From NCBI GenBank assembly GCA_048201975.1, contig DBFBGQ010000149.1, positions 1 to 22,366 on the forward strand: a stretch of 22,366 nucleotides of DNA, written 5' to 3'. The stretch's first letter is position 1; every line of letters starts with the position of its first letter. A model generated the notes under the pieces. It worked only from the letters and a program-made list of their open reading frames with translations. It was not told where the DNA came from and did not search any database. Origin of the DNA: Egerieenecus sp048201975. Lineage in GTDB: Bacteria; Bacillota; Clostridia; Christensenellales; Aristaeellaceae. Shown here piece by piece: positions 11,779 through 20,153 of this stretch. Both the position numbers and the translations under genes were made by a program.

Positions 11779-14040
11779 ATGGACGTGCAGCAAATTGTTA
11801 GCCAAATGACGCTGGAAGAAAAAGCCGCCCTGTGCCAGGGGCGCAGCTCCTGGTTCACCCGGGCGGTGGAGCGCCTGGGCGTGCCCGAAATGATGATGTC
11901 CGACGGCCCTCACGGCCTGCGCAAGCAGGACCTGGAGAAGGAGAACGGCGGCGTCAACGACGCCATCCACGCGGTGTGCTATCCCACCGCGGCGGGCACG
12001 GCCTGCTCCTTTGACCGGGAGCTGCTGGAGGAGCTGGGGGCGCTGCTGGGGCAGACCTGCCAGGCGGAGAACGTGGGGGTCATCCTGGGCCCGGCGGCCA
12101 ACATCAAGCGCACCCCCCTGTGCGGCCGCAACTTTGAATATTTCTCCGAGGACCCCTATCTCTCCGGAGAAATGGCGGCGGCCCACATCCGCGGCGTGCA
12201 ATCCCAGGGGGTGGGCACCTCCCTGAAGCACTTTGCCGCCAACAACCAGGAAACCCGCCGCATGACCGTTTCCGCCGATATCGGCCAGCGGGCCCTGCGG
12301 GAAATTTACCTGGCCAGCTTTGAGGGCGCGGTGAAGGGCGGACATCCCTGGACGCTCATGTGCGCCTACAACAAGCTCAACGGCGTCTACTGCAGCGAGC
12401 ATCCCTGGCTGCTCACCCAGGTGCTGCGCAAGGAGTGGGGCTTTGACGGCCTGGTGATGAGCGACTGGGGCGCGGTGAGCGACCGGGTGAAGGGCGTGCC
12501 CGCGGGGCTGGAGCTGGAAATGCCCGAAAGCGGCCCCGTTCACGACCGGGAGCTGGTGGCGGCCGTCCGGGAGGGCCGCATCAGCGAGAGCGACCTGGAC
12601 ACGGCCTGCCAGCGCATCCTCACCCTGGTGAAGAAAGCCGTGGAAAACCACCGGGAGGGCGAGGTTTTCGACCGGGGCGTGCAGCATCACCAGGCACGGA
12701 AAATTGCCCGGGAAGCCATGGTGCTGCTGAAGAACGACGGCAACCTGCTGCCCATTCGCGGCAACCGGAAGGTGGCCTTCATCGGCCGCTTTGCGGAAAA
12801 CCCCCGCTATCAGGGGGGCGGCAGCAGCCACATCACCGTCAGCGAGGAGCTCTCCGCCCTGGAGGCGGTGCGCTCCGTGTGCCCGGTGACCTATGCTCCC
12901 GCCTTCTCCCTGGAGGAGGACAAGGTGGACGAGGCGCTGCAGGCGGAGGCGGTGGCCGCGGCCGCGGAGGCGGATGTGGCGGTGCTCTTCCTGGGCCTGC
13001 CGGAGTTTATTGAGAGCGAGGGCTTTGATCGCCGGGATATGACCCTGCCCGCCTGCCAGCTGGAGCTGGTGCGGCGGATTTTGCAGGTACAGAAGAACGT
13101 GGCCGTGGTGCTGCACAACGGCGCGCCCGTGGAGCTGCCCTTCGCGGACCAGGTGCCCGCCATGCTGGAGGCGTACCTGTCCGGCCAGGCGGGCGGCGGC
13201 GCGGTGGTGGACCTGCTCTTCGGCGCGGTATCCCCCTGCGGCAAGCTGGCGGAAACCTTCCCCATGCGCCTGGAGGACACCCCCGCGTACCTGAACTTCC
13301 CCGGGGACGGGGATCATGTGCACTATGCCGAGGGCATCTACGTGGGCTACCGCTACTACGACAAGCGGAAGCTCCCCGTGCGCTTCCCCTTCGGCCACGG
13401 GCTCACCTATACCACCTTCCGCTATAACAACCTGCGCCTGAGCGGGGATGTGTTCCGGGGCGAGCCCCTGCGGGTGGAGGTGGACGTGACCAACACCGGC
13501 CACATGGCCGCCAAGGAGATCGTCCAGTTCTACGTCCGGCCGGACCATCCCGGCAAGGACCGGCCTGTGCGGGAGCTGCGGGGCTTTGACAAGGTATCCC
13601 TGCAGCCCGGGGAAACCGCCACGGCCTCCTGCGTGCTGGATGCCCGGGCCTTCAGCTACTGGGAGGAGCGCATCGGGGACTGGTATGCCGAGCCCGGCCT
13701 GTACCAGGTGGAAGCCGCGGCCAGCAGCCGGGATATCCGCCTGAGCGCCCCCGTCACCGTGGAAAACAAGCCCCTGCCCCTGCGGGTTACCCTGGACACG
13801 CCCCTGGGGGACATCTGGACCATCCCCGGCGGCAGGGAGCTGCTGGGCAAGCTGATCAGCGGCGTCAACGAGGCCACCGAGGAGAACAACCTGGGCGCGG
13901 CCAGCCAGGCCATGATGGAAGCCATGCTCCGGGATACGCCCATGCACAACCTGATCGCCTTTGCCGGCGGCAAGCTGGAAACAGCGCAGCTGCAGGCCTT
14001 GGCGCAGCAATTGAACGCCATGCAGGGTCTGGCGGACTAA
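11779..14040 (+). CDS. glycoside hydrolase family 3 beta-glycosidase
   Basis: The product (753 residues from ATG 11779) is a GH3 enzyme, probably a cytosolic beta-glucosidase since no signal peptide is present. The N-terminal barrel has M-S-D-G-P-H-G-L, G-P-x-x-N-I-K-R, K-H-F-A-A-N-N-Q-E and the nucleophile Asp229 in V-M-S-D-W-G. The second alpha/beta domain and a fibronectin III-like domain follow. A last helical part of about 90 residues (from T-L-D-T-P-L-G-D) is common in clostridial members. Start choice: GGAAG lies eight bases before 11779; an in-frame ATG at 11764 has AAAGG too close to it. Probably cotranscribed with the DUF1015 gene. Substrate is not determinable. Confidence 0.93.
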   Translation: MDVQQIVSQMTLEEKAALCQGRSSWFTRAVERLGVPEMMMSDGPHGLRKQDLEKENGGVNDAIHAVCYPTAAGTACSFDRELLEELGALLGQTCQAENVGVILGPAANIKRTPLCGRNFEYFSEDPYLSGEMAAAHIRGVQSQGVGTSLKHFAANNQETRRMTVSADIGQRALREIYLASFEGAVKGGHPWTLMCAYNKLNGVYCSEHPWLLTQVLRKEWGFDGLVMSDWGAVSDRVKGVPAGLELEMPESGPVHDRELVAAVREGRISESDLDTACQRILTLVKKAVENHREGEVFDRGVQHHQARKIAREAMVLLKNDGNLLPIRGNRKVAFIGRFAENPRYQGGGSSHITVSEELSALEAVRSVCPVTYAPAFSLEEDKVDEALQAEAVAAAAEADVAVLFLGLPEFIESEGFDRRDMTLPACQLELVRRILQVQKNVAVVLHNGAPVELPFADQVPAMLEAYLSGQAGGGAVVDLLFGAVSPCGKLAETFPMRLEDTPAYLNFPGDGDHVHYAEGIYVGYRYYDKRKLPVRFPFGHGLTYTTFRYNNLRLSGDVFRGEPLRVEVDVTNTGHMAAKEIVQFYVRPDHPGKDRPVRELRGFDKVSLQPGETATASCVLDARAFSYWEERIGDWYAEPGLYQVEAAASSRDIRLSAPVTVENKPLPLRVTLDTPLGDIWTIPGGRELLGKLISGVNEATEENNLGAASQAMMEAMLRDTPMHNLIAFAGGKLETAQLQALAQQLNAMQGLAD

Positions 14041-14198
14041 CCGCCCCCATCCCCATGGCGTTGCCAAAGGATTAGGTCTCAAGCCGCTGTTGGCGCCTGG
14101 CCGCACCCATTCCTGCCAGGGAGGCTGGAAATTATGACCAGAGTGTAAACAACGGGAGAAAAAGCAACAGAATTGTACAATGTGTTGATTTCATGACA

Positions 14199-14243
14199 GT
14201 TCGGCGGGATCAGTTGGTTGTCAACGCCCCGCCGGACTTTTTA
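14199..14243 (+). terminator. terminator of the GH3 unit overlapping the next promoter
   Basis: GTTCGGCGGG (14199-14208) and CCCGCCGGAC (14229-14238) pair with one wobble, followed by TTTTT. The -35 of the following promoter lies in the hairpin loop. The rest of the 266-bp gap (14041-14306) has the 10-bp palindrome ATTGTACAAT at 14172-14181 and nothing else I recognise. Confidence 0.65.
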
Positions 14244-14247
14244 TAAT
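14218..14247 (+). promoter_or_regulatory. promoter of the ABC transporter operon
   Basis: TTGTCA (14218-14223), an 18-base spacer and TATAAT (14242-14247) form a good promoter, interleaved with the terminator hairpin at 14199-14243. Confidence 0.65.
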
Positions 14248-14306
14248 GATATAGGAAAAAAGGCGGCGGAGCCCCTGCGCTCCGCAGCAAGGAGCGTGAA
14301 CGCGGC

Positions 14307-15008
14307 GTGGGCTACATTACCTTTGAGCATGTCAGCAAGATCTATCAAATGGGCGACAGCCAGGTATTGGCCGCCAACGACGTCAATTTTGAAATTGAAA
14401 AAGGGGAGCTGTGCGTCATCCTGGGCCCCTCGGGGGCGGGGAAGACCACGGTGCTGAACCTGCTGGGGGGCATGGACAAGGCCAGCGGCGGCAAGATCAC
14501 CGTGGACGGCAAGGAAGTGACCGCCATGACCGGCCGGGAGCGCACGGACTACCGGCGGCTGGACGTGGGCTTCGTGTTTCAGTTCTACAACCTGATGCCC
14601 AGCCTCACCGCCCTGGAAAATGTGGAGCTGGCCCGGCAGGTTTGCCCCAACGCCCTGGACCCGGTGAAGGTGATGGAGCAGGTGGGGCTGGGGGAGCGGA
14701 TGAACAACTTTCCCGCCCAGCTTTCCGGGGGCGAGCAGCAGCGGGTATCCATCGCCCGGGCGCTGTGCAAAAATCCCGCCCTGCTGCTGTGCGACGAGCC
14801 CACCGGCGCCCTGGACTCCAAGACCGGGGTGCAGGTGCTGCGCCTGCTGGTGAACATCTGCCGGGACCACGGCGCCACGGTGGTGATCATTACCCATAAC
14901 GCGCTGATCGCGCCCCTGGGCAACCGGGTGATCCACATGAAAAACGGCGGCATCTCCGCCGTGGAGCTGAACGATCACCCTGCATCGGTGGAGGAGATCG
15001 CATGGTAA
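14307..15008 (+). CDS. ABC transporter ATP-binding protein (LolD/MacB type)
   Basis: The 233-residue ATPase has Walker A (G40-P-S-G-A-G-K-T), the Q-loop Gln92 in F-Q-F-Y-N-L-M-P, the signature L-S-G-G-E-Q (139-144), Walker B with L-L-L-C-D-E (159-164) and the H-loop His197. The F-Y-N-L-M-P-S-L-T-A-L-E-N-V run is typical of the MacB/LolD/FtsE group that drives FtsX-like permeases. Start is GTG at 14307 with AAGGAG 12 bases upstream. Its stop overlaps the permease ATG by seven bases, so the two are coupled. It energises the transporter formed with the next two genes. Confidence 0.95.
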   Translation: MGYITFEHVSKIYQMGDSQVLAANDVNFEIEKGELCVILGPSGAGKTTVLNLLGGMDKASGGKITVDGKEVTAMTGRERTDYRRLDVGFVFQFYNLMPSLTALENVELARQVCPNALDPVKVMEQVGLGERMNNFPAQLSGGEQQRVSIARALCKNPALLLCDEPTGALDSKTGVQVLRLLVNICRDHGATVVIITHNALIAPLGNRVIHMKNGGISAVELNDHPASVEEIAW

Positions 15009-17314
15009 AAACGGTGCTGCGTAAAAAACTCCTGCGGGATATGCGCCACTCCGCCATGCAGTTTATCGCGCTGATGGTGCTGTGCGTGCTGGGGGTGTTC
15101 CTCTTTTCGGGCATTGACACCCTGGCGCTGATGACCCAGGCCACCAACGAAACCTATTTTGAGCGCAACAACCTGGCGGATTTCTGGATCTCTCTGGCCT
15201 CGGCGGACCGGGACGCCCTGAACAAGGTGCGGGCCATTCCCGGGGTGGCCCAGGCGCAGGCCCGCTTCTCCCTGGACATGGAAACCGACCTGCCCGGGGA
15301 CGCCACCTTGAACGTCACCGCCTATGACGGGGAGATGCTCATCAACGTCCCCGTGGTGCTGGAGGGCGAGGCGCTCTCCACCGACGACCTGCGGGGCTGC
15401 CTGATCCAGGAAGGCTTCGCCCAGGCGCAGGGCTTGCAGGTGGGGGACCCGGTGACGGTGCGCTACCAGGGCCTGGAGTACCGCCTGTTCATCCGCGGCA
15501 TTGTGAACAGCCCCGAGTTTGTCTGCGTCACCGGGGGCATGGGGCTGTCCACGGACATGAGCAAGTACGGCTATGTGCTGGTGAACGCCCGGGCCTTTTC
15601 GGAGATCCCCCTGACGCAGATCATCGTCACCCTCCAGGAGGATGCGGACGCGGAGGCGGTGCGCCAGGCCCTGGCCACGGCGATGCCCTCCGCCTTCATC
15701 CTGGGGCAGGACGCTCATGAAAGCACCGTGGTGGTGCGCAGCAACGCGCAGATGTTCCGCAGCGTGTCCATCGTGTTCCCCCTGGCGGCCTACGCTGTGG
15801 CGGCGCTGATCGTCATGACCACCCTGACCCGCATGATGGACAAGGAGCGCCAGCAGATCGGCACCCTGCGGGCCCTGGGCTACACCAACCGGCAGATTCG
15901 CGGGCATTATATGTCCTATGCCCTGTGGCCCTCCCTGGTGGGGTCCCTGGCGGGGGTTATGCTGGGGCACTGGGCGGTGCCCCCCATCGTGTGGGATATG
16001 CTGGTGGGCCAGAATGAGTATCCCTTCCTGATCCGCCCGGGGATTTCCGTGCAGAGCTGGTGCATGACCGGGCTCACGGTGGTCATCAGCGCGGTGATCT
16101 GCTGGGTCACCTACCGCAAAACCACCCGGGAGAGCGCCGCCGCCCTGCTCCGCCCCAAGCCCCCCAAGGACGGCCGCAAGCTCCTGCTGGAGCGCGTCAA
16201 ACCCCTGTGGCGCCGCCTGGACTTCAACGGAAAGATGGTCTTCCGCAACCTGGCCCGGAGCAAGATGCGCACGCTGGTTTCCACGGTGGGGCTCATCTGC
16301 TGCAACGCGCTGCTCATCGCCTCCCTGGGGCTGCAGGACTCGGTGCAGCAGACCATCGCCCTGCATTACGGCCAGACCATCGGCTACAACGTGGCGGTGT
16401 CCCTGAACAGCCAGGCGGGGGACGCCGACGCCTATGAAACGCACCTGGATGCGGAGCGGGTGGAGTGCGTGATGGAAAGCTCCCTGCGCCTGAGCGCGCC
16501 GGGGGGCGAGAAGACCACCGCCCTCACCGTGGTGGAGGACGGCCAGCAGCTGCTGCGCCTGGGGCCGGGGGGCGTCTATGTGCCCCTGGAGGACGGGGGC
16601 ATGGCCGTCACGGAAAAGGTGGCCCAGCAGCTGGGCCTGCAGGTGGGGGACGCGGTGAGCTGCCAGCTGGCCGGGGACGACCAGCGCTTCACGCTGACGG
16701 TGAACCGCATTGTGGAAAACAACCTGTCCCAGGGGGTCTACCTGACCCGCTCCACCTGGGAGGGGCTGCGCAAGGGCGCCTTCACCCCCACGGCCATCTA
16801 TCTGCTGAACCCGTCGGACAGCTGCCTGTCCATACTCCAGGACAGCCCGGAGGTGGACGAGATCGATACCACCGAGAATCAGGCCCAGGAGGCCCTGATC
16901 TTCCTGAAAACCATCTCGGTCATCTTCGTGATCCTGATGATCATCGCCCTTTTGATGGCCTTCGTCATCTGCTACAACATGGGCCTGATCAACTTTGCCG
17001 AGCGCACCAGGGAATACGCCACCCTGAAGGTGCTGGGCTATCATCAAAAGGAGATCCGCAAGCTGATTCTCCGGGAAAACACGCTGATCACCCTGGCGGC
17101 CATCGCCATTTCCATCGCGCCGGGCATCGGCTTCACCGGCGTGATTCTCACCCTGGCGGAGTCGGAGAACCTGTGCTATGTGGTGCATGTGACCCTGCGG
17201 AGCATCCTGCTGGGGAGCGTCATCACCGGGCTGTTCTCCATGGTGATTCAGCGGCTGCTCACACGCAAGGTGCGCTCCATCGTCATGGTGGAAGCGCTGA
17301 AGTCCGTGGAGTGA
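15002..17314 (+). CDS. FtsX-like ABC transporter permease (MacB family)
   Basis: The 770-residue permease has a duplicated layout. A first helix (about 18-36) is followed by an extracytoplasmic domain and three helices near 256-280, 310-330 and 353-370. A second helix near 420-440 is followed by another extracytoplasmic domain and three helices near 637-663, 695-720 and 733-752. The loop E-R-Q-Q-I-G-T-L-R-A-L-G-Y and its repeat E-R-T-R-E-Y-A-T-L-K-V-L-G-Y are the FtsX/MacB coupling segments that touch the ATPase. Such exporters are mechanotransmitters that move peptides or lipids; the cargo is unknown. A 6-bp hairpin GCCCCG/CGGGGC (17316-17330) follows the stop. Confidence 0.93.
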   Translation: MVKTVLRKKLLRDMRHSAMQFIALMVLCVLGVFLFSGIDTLALMTQATNETYFERNNLADFWISLASADRDALNKVRAIPGVAQAQARFSLDMETDLPGDATLNVTAYDGEMLINVPVVLEGEALSTDDLRGCLIQEGFAQAQGLQVGDPVTVRYQGLEYRLFIRGIVNSPEFVCVTGGMGLSTDMSKYGYVLVNARAFSEIPLTQIIVTLQEDADAEAVRQALATAMPSAFILGQDAHESTVVVRSNAQMFRSVSIVFPLAAYAVAALIVMTTLTRMMDKERQQIGTLRALGYTNRQIRGHYMSYALWPSLVGSLAGVMLGHWAVPPIVWDMLVGQNEYPFLIRPGISVQSWCMTGLTVVISAVICWVTYRKTTRESAAALLRPKPPKDGRKLLLERVKPLWRRLDFNGKMVFRNLARSKMRTLVSTVGLICCNALLIASLGLQDSVQQTIALHYGQTIGYNVAVSLNSQAGDADAYETHLDAERVECVMESSLRLSAPGGEKTTALTVVEDGQQLLRLGPGGVYVPLEDGGMAVTEKVAQQLGLQVGDAVSCQLAGDDQRFTLTVNRIVENNLSQGVYLTRSTWEGLRKGAFTPTAIYLLNPSDSCLSILQDSPEVDEIDTTENQAQEALIFLKTISVIFVILMIIALLMAFVICYNMGLINFAERTREYATLKVLGYHQKEIRKLILRENTLITLAAIAISIAPGIGFTGVILTLAESENLCYVVHVTLRSILLGSVITGLFSMVIQRLLTRKVRSIVMVEALKSVE

Positions 17315-17363
17315 CGCCCCGCTCCGGGGCCTGGATTCCCCAGAAAGGAAGGAATAAGTTGTT

Positions 17364-18407
17364 ATGAAAAAACTGTTCGTGCTGCTCTTATGCCTCTGCC
17401 TGGCCTGCACCGCGGCCCTGGCGGAAAGCGCCGCTCCCGCCACCGCCAACGCCACGGTGGTCTCCGCCGTCACCACGCAAATTACCGCCCCCTATGCGGG
17501 CACGCTGCTCCCCTTTGACCTGGAGCAGGGCGACCGGGTGGAGGCCGGGGACGTGCTCATGTCCCTGGATACGCTGAAGATCTACGCCACCCAGACCGGC
17601 ACCCTGCAGGCGGTGTTCGCCGCCCCGGGGGACGACGCCGAGAGCATCCAGCAGCGCTACGGCGCCCTGGCGGTGATCGAGCCGGACAACGCCCTGTACC
17701 TCAGCGCCAATACCCAGACCGCCTATGACAAGGATGAAAACCGCTATATCCATGCCGGGGAAACCCTCTACCTGAAGCTCAGCGACGAGGAGGGCACCGG
17801 CCGGGTGACCTCCGTCACCGACAGCGGCTATGTGGTGGAGATCCTCACCGGGGATTACGAGCTGGGGGACAAGGTGCAGTGCTTCCGCGACGCGGACCAC
17901 AGCACCAAGCAAAAGGTGGGCAGCGGCACCGTATGCCGCTACCCGGACGCGCAGCTCACCGGCGTGGGCCGGGTGCTGGCCGTGCACAAGCAGGCCGGGG
18001 ACCACGTGAACGCCGGGGACCTGATTCTGGAGCTGACCACCGCCACCTGCGGCCCGGAGGTTACCACCGGGGACGTGACCGCCAGCGAGGCGGGGGTCGT
18101 CTCCGCCCTGTACGCCACCTCCGGCGCGCAGGTCTATCAGGGGCAGCTGCTATGCGATATCGGCAGCCTGACCCAGCTGGAGCTCAGCGCCCAGGTGGAC
18201 GAGGTGTACCTTTCCCGGGTCCAGGTGGGCGATACCCTCACCTTCACCCTGGACGCCTACGGGGACCGGGAGTTCACCGGCCAGGTCACGGAGATTTCCC
18301 CCCTGGGGGTGGAGATGCAAAACGCCGCCTACTACACCGTGCGCCTGTCGGTGAGCAACGCCCAGGACCTGCTGCCGGGCATGAGCGCCACGCTGTATAT
18401 CCCCTGA
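17364..18407 (+). CDS. HlyD-like membrane fusion / periplasmic adaptor subunit
   Basis: The 347-residue product has a signal peptide (1-20, cleavage after ALA). Two biotinyl/lipoyl-like segments follow (about 28-75, with G-D-R-V-E-A-G-D-V-L, and about 193-225, with G-D-H-V-N-A-G-D-L-I-L-E-L). A beta-barrel part has the late motif L-P-G-M-S-A-T-L-Y-I typical of HlyD/MacA adaptors. The long alpha-helical hairpin of Gram-negative MacA is missing, as expected if no outer membrane has to be bridged. It sits 49 bases after the permease with GGAAGG upstream of ATG and completes a MacAB-like exporter. Confidence 0.88.
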   Translation: MKKLFVLLLCLCLACTAALAESAAPATANATVVSAVTTQITAPYAGTLLPFDLEQGDRVEAGDVLMSLDTLKIYATQTGTLQAVFAAPGDDAESIQQRYGALAVIEPDNALYLSANTQTAYDKDENRYIHAGETLYLKLSDEEGTGRVTSVTDSGYVVEILTGDYELGDKVQCFRDADHSTKQKVGSGTVCRYPDAQLTGVGRVLAVHKQAGDHVNAGDLILELTTATCGPEVTTGDVTASEAGVVSALYATSGAQVYQGQLLCDIGSLTQLELSAQVDEVYLSRVQVGDTLTFTLDAYGDREFTGQVTEISPLGVEMQNAAYYTVRLSVSNAQDLLPGMSATLYIP

Positions 18408-18420
18408 GCCGGGAAAGCCT

Positions 18421-18471
18421 GCCGGGGCCTGCCATCACAAATTTTGACAGGCTCCGGCAATTTTCTTTTGG
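18421..18471 (+). terminator. terminator of the ABC exporter operon
   Basis: GCCGGGGCCTG (18421-18431) pairs with CAGGCTCCGGC (18448-18458) with one wobble, followed by AATTTTCTTTT. Confidence 0.8.
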
Positions 18472-18489
18472 GCGAAAACGTGATATAAT
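18461..18489 (+). promoter_or_regulatory. extended -10 promoter for the secreted unknown protein
   Basis: TGATATAAT (18481-18489) is an extended -10. TTTTCT (18461-18466) is a weak -35 at 17-base spacing that shares bases with the preceding U-tract. A better-looking TTGACA at 18444 is 34 bases away and cannot pair with it. Confidence 0.55.
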
Positions 18490-18569
18490 CAATTGCATAC
18501 GCAAACCAACCGGGCGGGAGGGTTCCGCGGCGCGGAGCCGCCCGCCGGCCCACGCGAAGGAGGATTTCC

Positions 18570-19940
18570 ATGCATCAACTACGGCGCGCGCTGGCGCTGC
18601 TGCTTGTCCTGGCCCTGTGCCTGCCCCTGGGGGCCTGGGCGGAGGAGACGGAGACGCACGGGCTGAACATCCAGCTGAGCTTTCAGATGGACCCGTCCGC
18701 CTATCCGGAAGAGGATCAGGAGCTGCTCCAGGGCATTGCGGATATGCTCAACATCCTGGGGGTGCAATCCACCCTGGCCTGGGAGGGGGACCTTTTCTCC
18801 CAGCAGACCAGCTTTGATTCCAGCGTTTCCCTCTCCCTGGGGGAGCAGGCGGATCTGGTGAGCCTGCACCTGTACGGCACGCCCAGCCACATCGTCGTGG
18901 GCAGCAACCTGCTGGGGGATCAGCAGGTGATGCTGAACATGCTGGCCTGGCTGGAATTCTCCATGAAGACCTATTTCTATCTGGGCCTGCCCCTGCAAAA
19001 CGTGGCCCTGTGCACCAGCACCTATGCCCACACCAGCGCCTTTGAGGCCCTGGCCGCCCTGTGGAACCCGGTGATGAACGCCAGCCAGGGATCCCGGACC
19101 ATCTCCCGGGAGGACATCCTGGCCATGCTGCCCCAGCTGGCGGATACCGCCGGGTACGACCGGGCCTTCTCCTGCTGGCTGCAGGCGCTGCTGCTGGACG
19201 CGGGCTATGACGGCATGGTGCTGGATTCGCTGTACAGCGCCGCGGACTGGGCCGACGGCTTCCTGGGCGAGGAAGGCATCCAGGTGACGGTGGACGGCGA
19301 AACGGAAACCTGGGCCACCGGAGACCTGACCCTGTTCCACCGGGACGATGCGGGCTGGACACTGAGCCTGCCCGCCACCGGGGAGGGCTACACCGCCCAG
19401 GCGACCATGACCCAGGGCGAGGACAGCCGTTCCCTGCGGCTGTGCTTCGGCCTGGAGGAGGAAGCCGACGTGCTGGACCTGCGGCTGCAGGCTTCCGGAC
19501 TGCCCACCGGCGAGGATGGAACGGGCACGGCGGAGCTCACCCTGGACCGCACCGGCAGCATGCTGGAGGAGGCGCATCTGCGCTGGGCCGTGGACTGGAC
19601 CCGCGCCACCCAGGCGGACGGCCTGGCCCAATGGGAGGTCCGCGCCGCCCAGACCAACCCCGACACCGGCGCGGAGATGCTGGTCATTGCCGGCACGCTC
19701 ACCGAGTGCGTCCCGGAGGTGGCCCTGGGCTGGGAGCCCGGGGAGCTCATCGACGCGGGGATCAACATCTTCTCCGTGTATGAGGATACCCTGGCGGCCT
19801 TCGTGCAGGAGGTCAAGGAGCCCTTCCTCACCGGTATGCTTCCGGTGCTGGTGGAGCTGCCCGCCTCCAGCTACCAGAGCATCTTTGACCTGCTGGAGCA
19901 GTACGGCGTGCTGGACCTGCTCACCGCGGGCATGGAGTAA
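18570..19940 (+). CDS. secreted protein of unknown function
   Basis: I do not recognise this 456-residue protein. It has a clear signal peptide (1-24, cleavage after AWA) and no membrane helix afterwards. The N-terminal half is acidic and alternates short amphipathic strands with helices. A middle part (about 240-380) is mostly predicted strands, for example T-V-D-G-E-T-E-T-W-A-T-G-D-L-T-L-F and A-E-L-T-L-D. The general look recalls a lipoprotein-like beta fold, but that is only an impression. It has its own promoter and terminator, directly after the MacAB-like exporter, so it could be an unrelated envelope protein or a partner of it. AAGGAGG lies upstream of the ATG. Confidence 0.75.
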   Translation: MHQLRRALALLLVLALCLPLGAWAEETETHGLNIQLSFQMDPSAYPEEDQELLQGIADMLNILGVQSTLAWEGDLFSQQTSFDSSVSLSLGEQADLVSLHLYGTPSHIVVGSNLLGDQQVMLNMLAWLEFSMKTYFYLGLPLQNVALCTSTYAHTSAFEALAALWNPVMNASQGSRTISREDILAMLPQLADTAGYDRAFSCWLQALLLDAGYDGMVLDSLYSAADWADGFLGEEGIQVTVDGETETWATGDLTLFHRDDAGWTLSLPATGEGYTAQATMTQGEDSRSLRLCFGLEEEADVLDLRLQASGLPTGEDGTGTAELTLDRTGSMLEEAHLRWAVDWTRATQADGLAQWEVRAAQTNPDTGAEMLVIAGTLTECVPEVALGWEPGELIDAGINIFSVYEDTLAAFVQEVKEPFLTGMLPVLVELPASSYQSIFDLLEQYGVLDLLTAGME

Positions 19941-19950
19941 AGGAAAAAGC

Positions 19951-20002
19951 CGAAGGGGCCGCGGCCCCTCCGACGCCTCTAGGGGTTGTTTGACAGCCTG
20001 AG
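19951..20002 (+). repeat. dispersed repeat, copy 2
   Basis: This block is nearly identical to 108-160: a GGGGC/GCCCC hairpin, then CCGACGCCTCTAGG, then TTTGACAGCCTGAG, again touching a terminator hairpin (20001-20037). Both copies lie between a gene end and a terminator. Confidence 0.75.
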
Positions 20003-20037
20003 CCGAAGGGGGAGGTTTGATCCCCTTTCGGCTTTTT
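20001..20037 (+). terminator. intrinsic terminator of the secreted unknown protein gene
   Basis: AGCCGAAGGGGG (20001-20012) pairs with CCCCTTTCGGCT (20022-20033), twelve pairs with one wobble, followed by TTTT. Confidence 0.85.
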
Positions 20038-20115
20038 GCGTGGTAAAGCAGTTCGGAATTTCAAAAGCGAACCCTTGCCTGCGAAAAGATGAAGCAAAAC
20101 GCGATAGGAACATGG

Positions 20116-20149
20116 AAGCCCGCCGCGGCGCAAGGGTCGCGGCGGGCTT
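20116..20149 (-). terminator. hairpin after sigH, probable terminator
   Basis: AAGCCCGCCGCG (20116-20127) and CGCGGCGGGCTT (20138-20149) form a perfect 12-bp stem a few bases past the sigH stop. The T-tract on the - strand is poor, so efficiency is uncertain. Confidence 0.6.
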
Positions 20150-20153
20150 GCGT

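Noticed and set aside
11773..14106. 777-residue - strand open frame
   Set aside because: It is antisense to the GH3 gene, rich in His, Gly and Gln as typical of GC-driven shadow frames, and has no domain or ribosome site.
14975..17476. 833-residue - strand open frame
   Set aside because: Antisense to the FtsX-like permease; His/Gln/Gly-rich shadow composition without motifs.
18444..18489. TTGACA at 18444 with TATAAT at 18484 as one promoter
   Set aside because: The 34-base spacing is too long; TTGACA is part of the terminator hairpin, and the -10 is better explained as an extended -10.
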